From Pseudoxanthomonas mexicana (GTDB lineage Bacteria; Pseudomonadota; Gammaproteobacteria; Xanthomonadales; Xanthomonadaceae): 43,244 nucleotides of DNA. Of the stretch, positions 41,714 through 43,244 are shown in pieces (the stretch's first letter is position 1; each line of letters starts with the position of its first letter). The position numbers and the translations under genes are program-made. The notes beneath the pieces were generated by a model. It was not told the DNA's origin. It made no database searches and saw only the letters and a program-made list of their open reading frames with translations. Location of the stretch: NCBI RefSeq assembly GCF_001556105.1, contig NZ_LSIF01000041.1:1-43244 (forward strand), in the 5' to 3' direction.

Positions 41714-42484
41714 TCAGCGCAGTGCGCTGTCCGGCACGTCGATATCCATCGCCAGCGCCAGGTGGTCGGAGTTGGCGGCGGGCATCGCGCGCGCATTGTC
41801 GCCACGCAGCCCTTCGCTCAGCAGGATATGGTCGATTGCGCGCTGCGGCCGCCAGCTGGGAAACGTGGGTACGCGGAAGGCCGGCGGGCGCAGGCGCGTA
41901 CGCTTGTAGAGCAGTTCCATTTCCGGCGTATCGGGCGCGCAGTTGAAGTCGCCCATCAGCACCGCGTGCGGGTGGTCCGACAGCAGTTCGCCGATGAAGG
42001 CGAGCTGCGAGCGGCGGGAGGTGGCGCCCAGCGAGAGGTGCGCCACCGCGACGGTCAGGCCTTCGTCGCCTTCGCCGAAGCGCGCCATCAGCACGCCGCG
42101 GCCGCTGATGCGGCCGGGCAGGCTGTGGTCGGTCACTTCCACGGGTTCCAGCTTGCTCAGCAAACCGTTCGCGCTGCCGGCCACGCGCGCGACGTTGCGG
42201 TTGGGCTGGTGGGTCCAGTAATCGAACCCGGCGCGCTCGGCCAGATAGTGCGTCTGGTTGGTGAAGCCCGAGCGCAGGCTGCCCGGGTCGGCTTCCTGCA
42301 GGCCGACGATGTCGTGCTCGCCGGCCAGCTGCGCGATCGCATCCAGGCTGCCGCGCTTGTTGCCCGCCGGCAGCGCGTGCGACCAGCTGCGTGTCACGTA
42401 GTCGCTGTAGCGGCGGGTGCTGGAGCCGGCCTGGATGTTGGCGCTGAGCAGTCGCAGCCGCCGCGTGGCGGGGGAGTCGGTCAT
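41714..42484 (-). CDS. Endonuclease/exonuclease/phosphatase-fold protein
   Basis: A 256-residue protein of the EEP superfamily (DNase I / exonuclease III / Mg-dependent phosphatase fold). Motifs in order are LLSANIQAG, the metal-binding Glu in VGLQEADPGS, VAVAHLSLG, GDFNCAPDTPE with the Asp-Asn pair, and the C-terminal AANSDHLALAMD with the catalytic Asp-His. No signal peptide is seen, so it is likely cytosolic. Substrate may be nucleic acid, phospholipid or a phosphorylated metabolite; sequence alone does not decide. The ATG at 42484 gives the natural start; upstream frame is the DsbA gene in another frame. It is 23 bases downstream of the dsbA-like gene and may be co-transcribed. Confidence 0.87.
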   Translation of the reverse strand: MTDSPATRRLRLLSANIQAGSSTRRYSDYVTRSWSHALPAGNKRGSLDAIAQLAGEHDIVGLQEADPGSLRSGFTNQTHYLAERAGFDYWTHQPNRNVARVAGSANGLLSKLEPVEVTDHSLPGRISGRGVLMARFGEGDEGLTVAVAHLSLGATSRRSQLAFIGELLSDHPHAVLMGDFNCAPDTPEMELLYKRTRLRPPAFRVPTFPSWRPQRAIDHILLSEGLRGDNARAMPAANSDHLALAMDIDVPDSALR

Positions 42485-42507
42485 GGAAGTGGGGGCTTCC
42501 GCTTCGC

Positions 42508-43244
42508 TCAGGGCTGCGCGCGTTCCATCGCGATCAGGTGATCGGCGATGCGCAGCACGTCGGCGTAGGTCTGTCCGCCGGTGACGCGGTACTTGCCGTT
42601 GACGATGATCGTCGGGGTGCCTTCCACGCCGCTGTTCTTGGCGAACTGCATGCCGCGGGCGATCTGAGCGTTGGTGCTGAAACCGTTCATCAGCGAGACG
42701 AATTCCTTCGCATCGACGCCGTACTTGGCATACCACTGCGCGATCTGTGCGGGATCCGCCGGCGGCTGACCTTCGCCCGGCAGCGCGCGCTGCAGATGGA
42801 TGGCGATGAACACCGCATCGTGGGTCTGGTCGACCAGGCCCTTGGCCTGCGCTGCGTAGAACGCCTTGCCATAGGGCGCCCAGACATTACCGAACACGAC
42901 CGGCACGTAGGACACGCGCACGTCGGCAGGCTGCTTCTTCTTCCAGGAGGCGATCTCGGGGGCGAAGCGCGCACACGCCGGGCAGACGTAGCCGAACACC
43001 TCGACGACTTCGACCTGGCCGTTGAGCGGCGCATACGGCTGGCCATTGGGGATCTCGACGTAGTCCTTGCCTGCGACCGGTGCCGGACCCTGCGGCGGCA
43101 CGATCGGGTTGGTGTTGGTGGCGGGCGTCTCGGCGCCTGCGGTGGGCGGGGTGGGCGCGGCGGCCGTGGCATCGGCGGGGGTTGCCGGGGCGTCCGCAGC
43201 GGGCGCGGTCGTGCCGCTCGCCGCGGCGGCGGGCGCATCGGCGG
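42508..43244 (-). CDS. dsbA: DsbA-like thiol:disulfide oxidoreductase (N-terminus cut by the window)
   Basis: Periplasmic enzyme that puts disulfide bonds into exported proteins. The thioredoxin-like domain carries the CPAC active site in VFGYVCPACARFAPEI and the cis-proline loop in GVEGTPTIIVNGKYRV, with the helical insertion between. Upstream the frame stays open to the window edge as a low-complexity Ala/Pro/Thr-rich linker of about 45 residues. The signal peptide or lipobox must therefore lie beyond base 43244, and the GTG at 43101 is internal. The linker suggests a membrane- or lipid-tethered form. The abundant paired cysteines of the nearby TonB receptor are the kind of substrate it could serve (inference). 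Confidence 0.88.
   Translation of the reverse strand, partial: ADAPAAAASGTTAPAADAPATPADATAAAPTPPTAGAETPATNTNPIVPPQGPAPVAGKDYVEIPNGQPYAPLNGQVEVVEVFGYVCPACARFAPEIASWKKKQPADVRVSYVPVVFGNVWAPYGKAFYAAQAKGLVDQTHDAVFIAIHLQRALPGEGQPPADPAQIAQWYAKYGVDAKEFVSLMNGFSTNAQIARGMQFAKNSGVEGTPTIIVNGKYRVTGGQTYADVLRIADHLIAMERAQP

Noticed and set aside
1..43244. CRISPR arrays, tRNA or rRNA genes, insertion sequences, phage and classical toxin-antitoxin genes
   Set aside because: No regularly spaced repeats, cloverleaf-type sequences, transposase motifs or phage structural genes were recognised on either strand by eye; no search program was run.

Overview
The window is a GC-rich, densely coded stretch of a gammaproteobacterial chromosome. 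It most resembles a member of the Xanthomonadaceae (Pseudoxanthomonas, Stenotrophomonas, Lysobacter or Luteimonas type). The main reasons are a Caulobacter/Xanthomonas-type TonB receptor inside an N-acetylglucosamine (NAG) cluster, the short inverted GTAGGAGCGAC/GTCGCTCCTAC repeats common in these genomes, and a pteridine reductase beside folB and folK. The genus is an inference. No rRNA, tRNA, insertion sequence, phage gene or CRISPR array was seen. The genome looks ordinary in base use throughout, with no clear foreign island.

Layout. 1-1817 (+): housekeeping genes tsaD (5' end cut off by the window), folB and folK, followed by a convergent PTR1-like pteridine reductase (1824-2564, -). 2748-6142: a split Anbu module, with a circularly permuted ATP-grasp protein and an alpha-E protein on the plus strand facing an Anbu proteasome-like hydrolase on the minus strand. 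Three palindromic repeats lie between them. 6262-7856: a MidA-type methyltransferase and a VanZ-like membrane protein, closed by a hairpin terminator.

7908-20319: a complete NAG/chitin-fragment utilisation locus. The minus strand carries a lipoprotein GH20 hexosaminidase, a TonB-dependent receptor and a glucokinase-family kinase. The plus strand carries nagP-nagR-nagB-II-nagA-nagX, almost every junction being a 4-base overlap. Two copies of a palindrome built on TTGACAACGTTGT lie in the divergent control region and are very probably NagR operators. Together the products would free NAG at the outer membrane, import it, phosphorylate it, deacetylate it and deaminate it to fructose 6-phosphate. 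A lipoprotein PQQ-type sugar dehydrogenase follows.

21849-28150: an envelope-modification block. An EptA phosphoethanolamine transferase, a PAP2 phosphatase and an ArnT-like glycosyltransferase lie on the minus strand, divergent from an OmpR-type response regulator and a histidine kinase. This is the usual layout of a lipid A remodelling or cationic-peptide resistance locus. 28186-32292: cca, a soluble lytic transglycosylase and a TauE/SafE-type permease.

32506-40216: a cysteine-rich TonB receptor of unknown substrate, then an iron operon (siderophore receptor, DUF3649, PepSY membrane protein, DUF3325). That operon's predicted sigma70 promoter is covered by a Fur-box-like sequence. 40345-43244: a membrane-bound EAL phosphodiesterase, an endonuclease/exonuclease/phosphatase-fold protein, and a DsbA-like oxidoreductase cut by the window end.

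The least understood system here is the Anbu/ATP-grasp/alpha-E module. Everything else fits known families, though several local details (promoter and operator geometry, extra domains, missing partners) deserve a check.
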